Shown here one piece after another: positions 17,924 to 25,684 of a stretch of DNA of 43,911 nucleotides. How positions within the stretch are numbered: position 1 is the stretch's first letter; each line of letters begins with the position of its first letter. The notes under the pieces were generated by a model that saw only the letters and a program-made list of their open reading frames with translations, did no database searches and was not told where the DNA came from. Position numbers and translations under genes: made by a program. Source of the DNA: an uncultured Clostridia bacterium (GTDB lineage Bacteria; Bacillota; Clostridia; Christensenellales; CAG-138); the NCBI GenBank assembly GCA_944366945.1, contig CALVWJ010000002.1:1-43911 (forward strand). The letters run 5' to 3'.

Positions 17924-20900
17924 TTAAAGCCCAAGCCTGCGCTGGTCTCGCTTTAAGCGGTCTTGAATGATGCCGTAAACTTGATTGGCCATCCGCTTAA
18001 TCTCCGTGTCAGAAAAACGCAAAGGCGGCTGTTCCTGCGGTTGTTCCTTCTTTTTATGAGTCATTTTGGCGGCAGGTCCCGCATAACCAGGCGCGGACCA
18101 AACCATTTGCTCCGCCATTTCCGGCTTCCCTACATGAACCGGCGCTGCTGTACCAGTGGGTTTCTGGCTGTTTCTATCTACAGTGCCCGAAGCACCCATG
18201 GAAGCCTTTGCCCCGCCGTCCGCATTATGGAAACTGTCCCGAAGGAAATCTCTAGCCCAGCCCGGCAAAGATTGCACATAAGGGGATTCCTCATAAGTTG
18301 CCTGGTTTGTGCCCGCCTGCGGCTTTGGTTTCGCTGCGGAGACCCTGCCCCGATTATCGGTGCTCTGCTGAGCGGGCGCCGCATAGGTAAGGGGCTGGCT
18401 CTGCGCCATCATGGCTCGGTTTCTATAAAGCTGAGGGCTTTCCCCCACCACCGCGCGTTGGAATCCCATCATGCTTTCCGGGGTTTGCACGCTGTTTAAA
18501 GGCCTTGATACCGGGGTAATTGTCCCGCCGGTTTGCAATGGCGAACCGCCCATAGCCGGATGTTGATAAAATGCAGCGTTCGTGCCTGTTTGCAGCTCTC
18601 TATGCCAGGGTGTCATCACACCCTCCAGCCCTTGCTGGGGTGGGGCTGCGTATTGCAGCGTTTGCACCTGCGGCGCCCTAGCGAACTGCTCTGCAACCGG
18701 TCGTGAGGGTGCTTGCGCTATCGCAGGTACATCGCCCGGCTGTGCCAGCTCCTCGCTTTGTCCGGCCGGGGAACCGTTGGGGTACCCCTGCTGCACCCGC
18801 GCAGCTTTTGCGGATGTATCCGGGCGCGCCACTTGTGCCGCCGGAACAACGCCTTGTTTCTTCCCTGCCTCCTGCGCTCTGATAGCTCCCACTGCCCCAG
18901 AATCATACACTGGCTGCGTCGTCTGACCCTGCTCTGGGCCGTAAAACAGCGTTGCATTCTGTGCAGGTGCCATGTTCGGTTCCAGCACAGGCCCAGAAGC
19001 CAAAATGGGCTGTTCCTCTGCACCTACCTGCTGATAGACCATCTCTGCCGGAATTTCTAAGCTAGAACGCTCAGCTTGGCCCTGCGCCGGCCCCACTGCC
19101 ATAGGCGGTGTTGCTGCAGATTGCTGATGTGCCCCGCTCGCGTTTTTGCTGCCCCCATCTATGGAACCGGTTTCGGGCGCAGCATCTTGGTTTAAGCGTG
19201 CCGCCGGGGTCGCTCGTTCCGGCGTGGCCGCGCGCTGTTCTTGCGCAGATGGGGCAACGGCTCTTTTTTGTTGTTTAGACTTCGCTTCTAATGCCTCTAA
19301 TGCTTCTACGGCCGTTTCTGCTGCCCGCATGCCTGCTTCTGAAGCGGTTGTTTGACTGCTTGCCGCCTCCGCCTGCTGGTGGATCATCTCCGCTGGAGCC
19401 TCCAGGGCAGAGTGCCCTGCCTGCCCTTCCGCCCGCCCTGCCGCCATGGGAACGGAGGGCGTCTCTTGGCCTGCGCTTTTTTGCCCAATAGCTTCTTGCT
19501 CTTTCCCTGCTTGAACGGCGGTTTCAGCTTCCTCTTCCAACCTAACATCTGGAGCTTGAGCTGCTTCCGCCTGTGCAGCGTTCGCTGTTACCGCGCTGTT
19601 TGGGGCCTGTTTTGAACCTTCAGCCTTATTTACAGCCACAACGGTTTTTTTTGCGTTGCTGTCAGATGCCTGCGCATCCGGCTCTCTCTTGATGGCCGCA
19701 TCCTGGTGAGAAAGGGGGGATGCAAGCCCCTGCTGCTTTTCGGTTTGCTGTGACGCCTGCCGGTTCTGGCTAACGTGCGCTTCCGTTCTGCCCCTGTTTG
19801 TTTTTTCCGCCGGCATTGTCTGCATGGCTGCATCATTTTCCGGCAGGCTCCGGTTGTATGTCAGCTCGGCTTGCGGTAAGGGCGTTTGCATCTGGCTCGG
19901 CACCTCTGCCAATCCGCCTGCAAAGGCGTTCTCAGTCTCCTGCGCTGAATCGGCCGCATCTGCTGGTTTGACGGATGTCACCGTCTCATGAATCCCTTCC
20001 GCTTGATCCGGCCGGTTTTCCTGCCTGGAGGGCAGCTGCACTCCCTGCTTGTGGATGTCAGAAGCCTGCTCTCCTCTCCGTGTGCCTTCTGCTTGTTTGG
20101 GCGTTTCCGGCCGTTCTTCCTCTATCCGTTGTTGTGCTGCCAGCTTCCGGCCTTCTTCCAGTTGTTGGGCAGCATGCGTTTCCTTGGCTTCCTGCGGCCT
20201 TTCCGCCTCTGTTTTTATATGCGCTGCCTGCTGTGCAGCCTCAGTACGAATGCGTTTTGCTTCCCCGGCAGCTTCTTTCTGTATTTTTTCTGCTTGCCTA
20301 GAAGCCTCTTTCTGCATCTCTTCTGCTTGCCTGGAAGCCTCTTTTTGCATGTGCTCTGCCTGCTTAGCGGCCGCGCGGACATTTTCGTTTTGTTTGTCGC
20401 TCGCCCCTTCGCGCATATGTTCCTGCTGCATACGCTTGGCTTGCATTTCCGCTTCGCGTTGGCGCGATGTTTGCTGTATATTGCCACTCGCGTCGTCCTT
20501 TGCCTCTGGGTGCAGTGTCAGCGCAGCTTCCACCGGTGCTTGGAGCGGCCGAAGTTCTGCTTCCTTGCGGAATATCCATGAGCCATCTTGCGATTCTTGC
20601 TCACGCTGCTCGTTTTGCACTGCTATGCTCGAACGCGCCGGTGGGAAAGCCTGGCGTTCAATTGGGGCTTTGGGCGAAGCTGTCAGCCCCGCTGCCTGGT
20701 TACGCTGCAGCACCTGAGCATAGCGTAATTCTGCCGGAGCATGCGGCTTCTGGCGGCGCATGGCGGCTTCTTCCAAAGCTTTAGCCTGCGCCATGGGGCC
20801 CTGCAAAAAGGCTGCCCGCCGCGCAAGCGCCGCTTGGACAGTTGTGTGGTAATGCTGCTGGATGGTCGGAACCGTTTGGCGGATAATGCTGCGCTCCATG

Positions 20901-21229
20901 CGCACTTTTTCCCGCACGATACGCTCCACCAAGCGTTCCGTCCTGCTTTCCACAGCCTTTTCTGCCGTTTTTTCCGGCTGGTGAGCATTTTTTTGCTGTG
21001 GTGCCTGCAAAGTAAGATCGACTTTGTATTGCAGTTCCAACGTTTGTGTCGTACTAGCCGGTTCTTCCTGGGCGTATATCAAATGCAGCGGATGATAAAA
21101 GCCTGTAACAGTCTTGCTGCGATCCAAGATGCCCTGCGCGAAAGCGAGGGAAGCAAAAGGAGACGCCATCAGCGCTTCTTTTTGCGGCAAAACTGCCATA
21201 TCCCTTTTGCACAGCCAGATCTGCTTCAT
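17924..21229 (-). CDS. 1101-residue coiled-coil, low-complexity eCIS protein (candidate ruler)
   Basis: No family is recognised with confidence. The N-terminal 80 residues look folded (MASPFASLAFAQGILDRSKT, LTLQ); about 100-150 is basic and helical. About 250-370 is a coiled coil with 11-residue units such as KEASRQAEEMQ and KEASRQAEKIQ. About 370-1000 is Gln/Ala/Glu/Pro-rich and probably disordered, with a duplicated unit of about 28 residues (near 592-619 and 706-733). The last 30 residues (FSDTEIKRMANQVYGIIQDRLKRDQRRLGL) look like a conserved amphipathic helix. No membrane segment is seen. Its place between the tube genes and the hub, its length, and the absence of another candidate suggest a tape-measure or tube-lumen protein. 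The start is uncertain: AGGAGG abuts the first ATG, and an ATG ten codons in is an alternative. Confidence 0.7.
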   Translation of the reverse strand: MKQIWLCKRDMAVLPQKEALMASPFASLAFAQGILDRSKTVTGFYHPLHLIYAQEEPASTTQTLELQYKVDLTLQAPQQKNAHQPEKTAEKAVESRTERLVERIVREKVRMERSIIRQTVPTIQQHYHTTVQAALARRAAFLQGPMAQAKALEEAAMRRQKPHAPAELRYAQVLQRNQAAGLTASPKAPIERQAFPPARSSIAVQNEQREQESQDGSWIFRKEAELRPLQAPVEAALTLHPEAKDDASGNIQQTSRQREAEMQAKRMQQEHMREGASDKQNENVRAAAKQAEHMQKEASRQAEEMQKEASRQAEKIQKEAAGEAKRIRTEAAQQAAHIKTEAERPQEAKETHAAQQLEEGRKLAAQQRIEEERPETPKQAEGTRRGEQASDIHKQGVQLPSRQENRPDQAEGIHETVTSVKPADAADSAQETENAFAGGLAEVPSQMQTPLPQAELTYNRSLPENDAAMQTMPAEKTNRGRTEAHVSQNRQASQQTEKQQGLASPLSHQDAAIKREPDAQASDSNAKKTVVAVNKAEGSKQAPNSAVTANAAQAEAAQAPDVRLEEEAETAVQAGKEQEAIGQKSAGQETPSVPMAAGRAEGQAGHSALEAPAEMIHQQAEAASSQTTASEAGMRAAETAVEALEALEAKSKQQKRAVAPSAQEQRAATPERATPAARLNQDAAPETGSIDGGSKNASGAHQQSAATPPMAVGPAQGQAERSSLEIPAEMVYQQVGAEEQPILASGPVLEPNMAPAQNATLFYGPEQGQTTQPVYDSGAVGAIRAQEAGKKQGVVPAAQVARPDTSAKAARVQQGYPNGSPAGQSEELAQPGDVPAIAQAPSRPVAEQFARAPQVQTLQYAAPPQQGLEGVMTPWHRELQTGTNAAFYQHPAMGGSPLQTGGTITPVSRPLNSVQTPESMMGFQRAVVGESPQLYRNRAMMAQSQPLTYAAPAQQSTDNRGRVSAAKPKPQAGTNQATYEESPYVQSLPGWARDFLRDSFHNADGGAKASMGASGTVDRNSQKPTGTAAPVHVGKPEMAEQMVWSAPGYAGPAAKMTHKKKEQPQEQPPLRFSDTEIKRMANQVYGIIQDRLKRDQRRLGL

Positions 21230-21262
21230 CCTCCTGCCGTGTTCCTTTCCTAGAAGTTAAAA

Positions 21263-21691
21263 TCAGATGCAGCCATTATACTGCAATTCGATGCGGCTCA
21301 CCGACAGCTCTGGTTGCGTGCTGTTCAAAGTAGGGCCAACGTATTTCGAGAGCAGCGCATCGGAAATCATCCAAGTGCGCCGCGTGTTGCCTTGATGATC
21401 TTTAAGGCTAATGATTCCATTGATGGGTAGCCGCATTCCAAGGTTCATGCTATGCATCCAGGCTGCGAAGCCATCCACCGTTGTCACTGTCCCCTGCTCC
21501 AACACAAGCGTCTGCGGAACGATGTTCTTAATAAAATGCCGGGGAAACATACTGCCTCCCTCGCTGTAGGTTTCATATTCAAATTCCATGCTCAGCCCAC
21601 TGACCGACGTGAAGTGCCCACTCATACCCAGACCTGGAGCGCCGAAAATCACCTCGAAGTAGGTATTTGGCACATAGTCCGTATTCGCCAT
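21263..21691 (-). CDS. Tube-family protein 3 (T4 gp19-like fold)
   Basis: The 142-residue protein belongs to the phage tail tube (gp19-like) family: YFEVIFGAPGLGMSGHFTSVSGLSMEFEYETYSEGG, then FIKNIVPQTLVLEQGTVTT and a C-terminal strand SVSRIELQYNGCI. It is the shortest of three tube paralogues in the locus and is followed after 33 bases by the candidate ruler. In Afp, minor tube proteins (Afp5-like) sit at the hub end and adapt the symmetry; position makes this the likely adaptor. Confidence 0.88.
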   Translation of the reverse strand: MANTDYVPNTYFEVIFGAPGLGMSGHFTSVSGLSMEFEYETYSEGGSMFPRHFIKNIVPQTLVLEQGTVTTVDGFAAWMHSMNLGMRLPINGIISLKDHQGNTRRTWMISDALLSKYVGPTLNSTQPELSVSRIELQYNGCI

Positions 21692-21697
21692 AAGGCT

Positions 21698-22192
21698 TTA
21701 CTCCTTTCTTTCCAAGGTTGGCGGGTTAGCAACCCGCTTAAAGCCCGTGATGGAAAATTCAATGGTTTCGGTCAAAACTGCACTCTGGCTGCCGTCCATA
21801 GGTGCCAGGGTATAGGAAACGGGCATGGCATTAATCAGAGACCAAACGACCCCGCGCTTCCCCTGGGAATCCAGCGCTACCACATTGATGGTGCGGTATA
21901 AGTCCTTGCCGGTTGGAGGAGCGCTCTCAGAGGGAGCGCAGGCCAATATCCAATCGAAAAACTCGTTATCTCCGATCACGCCCTTGGTAAAAGTTACGTT
22001 TTCAAAGGATGTGATGGAGGGAATCTTTTCGGTTACGCCCCGTTCTTCAGAGCCCCAGCGGGTCTCTACCACCTGGGTCTGCATCCGAATTCCGGAAAAC
22101 TGGGCAAAAGCGGCCACCACCGTGGCCCCACCGCCTTCCACTTCCACAAGAAAACGGAATGTTTTAAAGGGCTCATTATAGATGGCGGGCAT
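21698..22192 (-). CDS. Tube-family protein 2 (T4 gp19-like fold)
   Basis: The 164-residue protein has the same fold pattern as tube protein 1: FKTFRFLVEVEGGGATVVAAFAQFSGIRMQTQVVE, then ITSFENVTFTKGVIGDNEFFDWI, and WSLINAMPVSYTLAPMDG near the end. It is separated from the next tube gene by only 6 bases. Three tube-like genes with a single sheath gene is a common eCIS layout, with one major tube and two adaptors; which subunit is most abundant cannot be read from sequence alone. Confidence 0.9.
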   Translation of the reverse strand: MPAIYNEPFKTFRFLVEVEGGGATVVAAFAQFSGIRMQTQVVETRWGSEERGVTEKIPSITSFENVTFTKGVIGDNEFFDWILACAPSESAPPTGKDLYRTINVVALDSQGKRGVVWSLINAMPVSYTLAPMDGSQSAVLTETIEFSITGFKRVANPPTLERKE

Positions 22193-22222
22193 AGGCCCTC
22201 CTTTCTATCTTAGCGAAGCATA

Positions 22223-22417
22223 TCAGCGAAACTCTATGGGTTGCTGTTGATTGCCACTTAGGTTTTTATTGATGCCGGATACCTCTGCGCACCAGCGGCG
22301 GCGCTCGCGGTGATCCATGTTCATCAGTTCTTCCCTAGGCCAGTGGAGATAATATCCCAAAAAGGCCATTTCCTCATAGAGCCGATCCTGGGGATACAGG
22401 GCCAGCTCTAGCCCAAT
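22223..22417 (-). CDS. DUF6760-like segment in the -1 frame, probably made by ribosomal frameshift
   Basis: About 64 codons from ATT at 22415-22417 to TGA encode LALYPQDRLYEEMAFLGYYL, then HWPREELMNMDHRERRRWC and a polar tail. The YxEMAFxxYxxHWPxxExMNxxHRERRRW pattern is that of small DUF6760-type proteins beside eCIS and phage tail chaperone genes. There is no ATG, GTG or TTG before the conserved part; the first ATG is twelve codons inside it. The frame opens only 3' of a TGA at about 22433, overlaps the end of the upstream chaperone gene and lies in its -1 frame. A T TTT TTA heptamer sits at the junction. Expression as the C-terminal part of a 181-residue fusion is the best explanation. Independent start at CTG 22403-22405 is the alternative. 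Confidence 0.75.
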   Translation of the reverse strand: MGLELALYPQDRLYEEMAFLGYYLHWPREELMNMDHRERRRWCAEVSGINKNLSGNQQQPIEFR

Positions 22418-22767
22418 AAAAAATCCAGCGGCACCTCAAAGCTCTGCCCGCAGTGGGGACAAGCTACCTTATAAGCGGGAGTATCCGCCATATTAATGCG
22501 CTGGTAGAGATCCTGCAGATAGGCTAGATCCATCGTAAACAGGCCCTCAATGACCCGGGTATTGATGTTGGGCAGGGTACCCAGCTTGGTGATTACCCGT
22601 GAAAGCAGGATGATGGAAAGATAGCCTGGGTTCTGCTGTACTTTGGGATCCCGCATGGGGAGGATCTCATCCGCAGCGGTCGCCAGACGCATGGTGCCTT
22701 TACGATGCAGATCGCCATTCGCGTCCACATAGCCTTTGGGCAGTTCAAACTCAAACTCTGTCTGCAT
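22408..22767 (-). CDS. Tail assembly chaperone, P2 gpE-like, zero-frame product
   Basis: The 119-residue product has FEFELPKGYVDANGDLHRKG, TMRLATAADEI and LSIILLSRVITKLGTLPNINTRVIEGLFTMDLAYLQDLYQRIN, matching the pattern of phage tail assembly chaperones (gpE/Phage_TAC families). The C-terminal CPHCGQSFEVPLDF adds a half zinc-ribbon-like CPxCG. In phages such as P2 and lambda the second chaperone form arises by -1 frameshifting near the 3' end; the same layout is present here. These proteins are made in small amounts and do not enter the finished tail. The gene begins 95 bases after the major tube gene, behind a strong stem-loop. Confidence 0.82.
   Translation of the reverse strand: MQTEFEFELPKGYVDANGDLHRKGTMRLATAADEILPMRDPKVQQNPGYLSIILLSRVITKLGTLPNINTRVIEGLFTMDLAYLQDLYQRINMADTPAYKVACPHCGQSFEVPLDFLLG
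22417..22423 (-). promoter_or_regulatory. Slippery heptamer T TTT TTA for -1 frameshifting
   Basis: In the frame of the chaperone gene the codons read GAT TTT TTA TTG GGC TAG, giving the canonical X XXY YYZ heptamer three codons before the stop. Slipping back one base after TTA leads directly into the DUF6760-like frame (ATT GGG CTA GAG CTG). A GAGG Shine-Dalgarno-like stretch lies 10 bases upstream, the arrangement that stimulates dnaX frameshifting. A 6-bp hairpin (22399-22414) begins only 2 bases downstream, closer than usual, so its role is doubtful. Confidence 0.75.
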
Positions 22768-22794
22768 ACAATGCCTCCGTTATGCCGGGACAGG

Positions 22795-22840
22795 CCCGGG
22801 GAGAAACCGATGCCAATGGCTCCGGCGCTTCCTCCCCGGG
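22795..22840 (-). other. Stem-loop between major tube gene and chaperone gene
   Basis: A perfect 9-bp arm pair (CCCGGGGAG at 22795-22803 and CTCCCCGGG at 22832-22840) encloses a loop that can itself fold (GCCAATGGC). It fills most of the 95-base gap behind tube protein 1. There is no T-run, so it is not a standard terminator. It could protect the sheath/tube mRNA 3' end or lower expression of downstream genes, in keeping with the high copy need of sheath and tube. Confidence 0.6.
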
Positions 22841-22862
22841 CGCAGCCCTTCATGATTTTGAA

Positions 22863-23342
22863 TTAATTGGGAGAAGGATCGCCAGCGGGGCTGCCCGGAG
22901 TATGCTCCAAGCCCTCATGGCAAAGCTCCAGGGAATGGATGGCTACTTCGCCGCCCATACCGGAGAGGTCCGGTACCGTGTAGCTGACCGGCCAAGCATT
23001 GATCAAGCTCCAAGAGGGGCCAGGGTTGCCTGCATCGTCGATCAAGGTAATGGTCAAGTTATGACGCTCCAAGCCGGTAGGGTTGGCGGTATTGGTGGGC
23101 GCCACGGAATAAACCCAAGCGAGGAAATCCGTGTCATCGCTCACGCCCCAACGCAGGGTTACGTTTCCAAACTTGGTCAAGCCAGGGAGCTTGCGAGGGG
23201 TGTTGCGCAGATCGTCGCCTTCCCGATATTCGATGGAATCCACGGAAGAGCTCATGCCGGATACTTCGGAGAAGCCCGCACGGCTAATCCCATCGATCTC
23301 TACTTGATAGCGAAATACTCTGTAGGGATAATTGATTGCCAT
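22863..23342 (-). CDS. Tube protein 1, likely major inner tube subunit
   Basis: The 159-residue protein is a gp19-like tail tube subunit: RVFRYQVEIDGISRAGFSEVSGMSSSVDSIEYREG, KLPGLTKFGNVTLRWGVSDDTDFLAW, and WSLINAWPVSYTVPDLSGMGGEVAIHSLELCHEGL. It lies 34 bases after the sheath gene, with AAAGGA before the start. Position next to the sheath and match to the Afp1/PVC1 pattern make it the probable main tube subunit. The C-terminal tail (GSPAGDPSPN) is short and polar. Confidence 0.93.
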   Translation of the reverse strand: MAINYPYRVFRYQVEIDGISRAGFSEVSGMSSSVDSIEYREGDDLRNTPRKLPGLTKFGNVTLRWGVSDDTDFLAWVYSVAPTNTANPTGLERHNLTITLIDDAGNPGPSWSLINAWPVSYTVPDLSGMGGEVAIHSLELCHEGLEHTPGSPAGDPSPN

Positions 23343-23376
23343 AGTATTTTCGTCCTTTCGTCAGCGTTAGTCTGCC

Positions 23377-25170
23377 TTAGCCTTCCGATTCAGAAGAAGC
23401 GGTGTGCTGCGTGATCTTGAAGATCACGAATTCGGCGGGCTTCACGGCGGCAATACCGATGTTGCAGATCAATCTGCCGTTGTCGATATCGTCCTGGGTC
23501 ATGGTGGTAGGTCCGCACTCTACGAAGTAGGCCTCCGAAGGAGTAGAGCCAGCCAACGCGCCGGAGCGCCAGCAGGTTGCCAGGAACATTTCGATGGTGC
23601 GCGTCACCCGGCCCCAGAGCACTTCGCTGTTGGGCTCGAATACCACCCAATTGGTGTTAGCCTTGATGGACTCCTCCACATAGATGTACAGGCGGCGTAC
23701 GTTCACGTACTTCCAAAGCCCATTGGAGCTCATGGTTCTAGCGCCCCATACGCGGATGCCCCGGCCGGTGAAGGCGCGGATCAAGTTCACGCCCTTGGGG
23801 TTGAGGATATCCTGCTCGCCCTCATTATAGTTGCAGCTCAAGCCCGTGCAACCGCGCACGATCTCGTTTGCGGGAGCCTTGTGCACGCCGCGCTCGTTGT
23901 CCGTGCGAGCATAAATGCCAGCCATGGCGCCAGAAGGCGGGAAGTAAGCGCTGCGCTTGGCCAGAGGATCAAACATTTCGAGCCAGGGATGATACATAGC
24001 GGCGTAGGTAGTATCGTACATATCCCGGAATTCCACCACGTCGTTCGTCTTCTTCCGCTCGATGGGCACATCCAAAATAGCGAAGCAGGACTTGCAGTTC
24101 TCGCAATGTGCGATCAGTGCGGCCTGTACCTCCGGGGCAGTAACGCCAGGAATAGCCATGATAGAAACATCCACATTCTCCTGGAAAGCTGCAAGGCCGC
24201 TGCGCTTGCCGGGGCCATTGTCAGAACCCAAATATACGCTGGGGTTCACTGCAGCCACTTTACCATCGCTGCCACCGCTTAGGGCGATGACAGTCGTGCC
24301 ACCCACCTGGTCGATTGGGGTAGCTGGCTTGGCGGGAGCTGGTGCAGGAGTGGAGACCTTTTCATCCTTCCCCTCCTTGCCTTCCTTCCCTTCCTTGTTT
24401 TCCTTGGGAGCAGGAGCAACAAGTGCCTTGGCTTCCGCTACAGTCATGCGCACGAGGTCAGACTTCGCTGCACGTGTGGTGACGAAGTTGCCAGCCTCCG
24501 GACAGAGAGACACGTTTGCATAAGTCTCCACCACATCATCGAGCTTCACTGTAAGCGTAATTTCGCAAGTTTTAATATATTTGGGAGTCCCAACCTTTTC
24601 ATCCGCCACGTTCAGCGTGCACGGCGCATCCAGCGTGATAACGCTATCCAGGCTGGAAATGATGGTGGCATAAGCCTTGGTCTTGCCATCAAAGAGCTCA
24701 ACCACATCGCCCTGGTTGAATCCATCCGCATTCTTTAAGGTCAAGTCAGCGCCATTTACAGCGATAACCTGTGTCTTGGCCTTGGAAGAGGCCTCCACAT
24801 TCACGCGGATCTTGTTGCCCCATTCTCCGGGGTTCGCCGCTTCGATCTGGAGCAGGCCTGCCGTAGCTTTAGCAGCTGCCGCTCCCTCCGCCGCTACACG
24901 CATGATGTACGCGCGGGAACCGCCGTTGATGAAGAACTGTTCTACCGCATAGGGCAGGAATCGCGCTTCGCCATATTTGGCGTCGCTCAGATACCCACCG
25001 TAGGCCCGCTTATAATCGGCAAAGCTTGTGACCAGCTGGGGTTTGCCCACAACAGGCCCTCTTTGTGCCAGGCCGATAAAGCCTGCGGTGCTGGTGCTGA
25101 CGCCCTGCATGGGCACCGCACCGGAATCGTATTCTTCCACATACACGCCCGGGGATAAGTATTCTGCCAT
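23377..25170 (-). CDS. Contractile tail sheath protein
   Basis: The 597-residue protein starts MAEYLSPGVYVEEYDSGAVP, the standard sheath N-terminus, and ends with the conserved sheath domain (FEPNSEVLWGRVTRTIEMFL, GALAGSTPSEAYFVECG, NGRLICNIGIAAVKPAEFVIFKITQ). The mid-part has ISTTAGFIGLAQRGP-like and FAILDVP motifs. The start at 25170 gives the family N-terminus; the frame stays open 33 codons further upstream without homology. Residues about 253-285 are an unusual low-complexity insert rich in Lys, Glu and Gly followed by Ala-Pro repeats. It is the only sheath gene in the window. A 10-bp hairpin separates its AGGAGG from the ATG. Confidence 0.95.
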   Translation of the reverse strand: MAEYLSPGVYVEEYDSGAVPMQGVSTSTAGFIGLAQRGPVVGKPQLVTSFADYKRAYGGYLSDAKYGEARFLPYAVEQFFINGGSRAYIMRVAAEGAAAAKATAGLLQIEAANPGEWGNKIRVNVEASSKAKTQVIAVNGADLTLKNADGFNQGDVVELFDGKTKAYATIISSLDSVITLDAPCTLNVADEKVGTPKYIKTCEITLTVKLDDVVETYANVSLCPEAGNFVTTRAAKSDLVRMTVAEAKALVAPAPKENKEGKEGKEGKDEKVSTPAPAPAKPATPIDQVGGTTVIALSGGSDGKVAAVNPSVYLGSDNGPGKRSGLAAFQENVDVSIMAIPGVTAPEVQAALIAHCENCKSCFAILDVPIERKKTNDVVEFRDMYDTTYAAMYHPWLEMFDPLAKRSAYFPPSGAMAGIYARTDNERGVHKAPANEIVRGCTGLSCNYNEGEQDILNPKGVNLIRAFTGRGIRVWGARTMSSNGLWKYVNVRRLYIYVEESIKANTNWVVFEPNSEVLWGRVTRTIEMFLATCWRSGALAGSTPSEAYFVECGPTTMTQDDIDNGRLICNIGIAAVKPAEFVIFKITQHTASSESEG

Positions 25171-25179
25171 CCCTTGGTG

Positions 25180-25220
25180 TGCTCCGCGCCCACTTGAAGC
25201 TCGCGCGGAGCAATCCTCCT
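25180..25220 (-). promoter_or_regulatory. Shine-Dalgarno plus 10-bp hairpin before the sheath start
   Basis: AGGAGG lies at 25215-25220, too far from the sheath ATG (25168-25170) to work linearly. Between them is a perfect 10-bp stem (arms at 25203-25212 and 25180-25189, 13-base loop). If it folds, 11 unpaired bases separate AGGAGG from the ATG, near the usual spacing. Phage T4 gene 38 is a known case of a hairpin placed this way. The structure could set efficient or condition-dependent sheath translation. Confidence 0.65.
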
Positions 25221-25252
25221 TTCTTTTCTGGGTTTTCCGTTTAATTGTATCC

Positions 25253-25684
25253 TTAATGATCGAATACACCAGTTTCGTAGGTGCAGGCTTCTGCAGCGAG
25301 CCAGAAGTGCGTCATCACCCCTGCGCTGTATTCCAGCGCCCGGGTTATGGCCTCCTGGGCGCTATATGCGTCGAACAGATCCGCGCTGACCCGCAGCACG
25401 ATCCGATCGCCCGCCAGGAAAAAGCCGCCCCTTGTCAGCGTTGCGCTGATCTCATTGATCTGCGCAAGCGCCCGTCCTTTGTCCGCCACGGGAAACGGGT
25501 ATACGCCATAGATCACAACCGTCTGCGGCGCATACCGGCAAACGGTCTCCCACTTGCGGCCCCCATCATACAATACGAACCGCACGCCGTCCTTTTCCCC
25601 GCGGTATGGAATGCCGTTGTAGGCGAGAGCCTCCAAAAGCGCGGCCGCGGGATCCACCCGTTCGTCAAGAAGATAGCTGGCCAT
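25253..25684 (-). CDS. YbjN-like small protein, possible chaperone
   Basis: The 143-residue protein resembles YbjN-fold proteins: FVLYDGGRKWETVCRYAPQTVVIYGVYPFPV, ALAQINEISATLTRGGFFLAGDRIVLRVSADLFDA, then a helix with ITRALEYSAGVMTHFWLAAEA. YbjN domains share a fold with type III secretion chaperones. It overlaps the upstream gene by 20 bases, and the gap to the sheath start carries the AGGAGG/hairpin leader. Being first before the structural genes, it might be a chaperone for a cargo or a structural subunit; this is inference from fold and place. Confidence 0.65.
   Translation of the reverse strand: MASYLLDERVDPAAALLEALAYNGIPYRGEKDGVRFVLYDGGRKWETVCRYAPQTVVIYGVYPFPVADKGRALAQINEISATLTRGGFFLAGDRIVLRVSADLFDAYSAQEAITRALEYSAGVMTHFWLAAEACTYETGVFDH

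Noticed and set aside
22399..22414. 6-bp hairpin as the stimulator of frameshifting
   Set aside because: It starts only 2 bases after the heptamer, whereas stimulatory structures usually need about 5-9; kept as a note, not as evidence.
25171..25269. In-frame extension of the sheath gene upstream of MAEYLSPGVY
   Set aside because: The extension is basic, unlike any sheath N-terminus, and its DNA is the hairpin and ribosome-site region.
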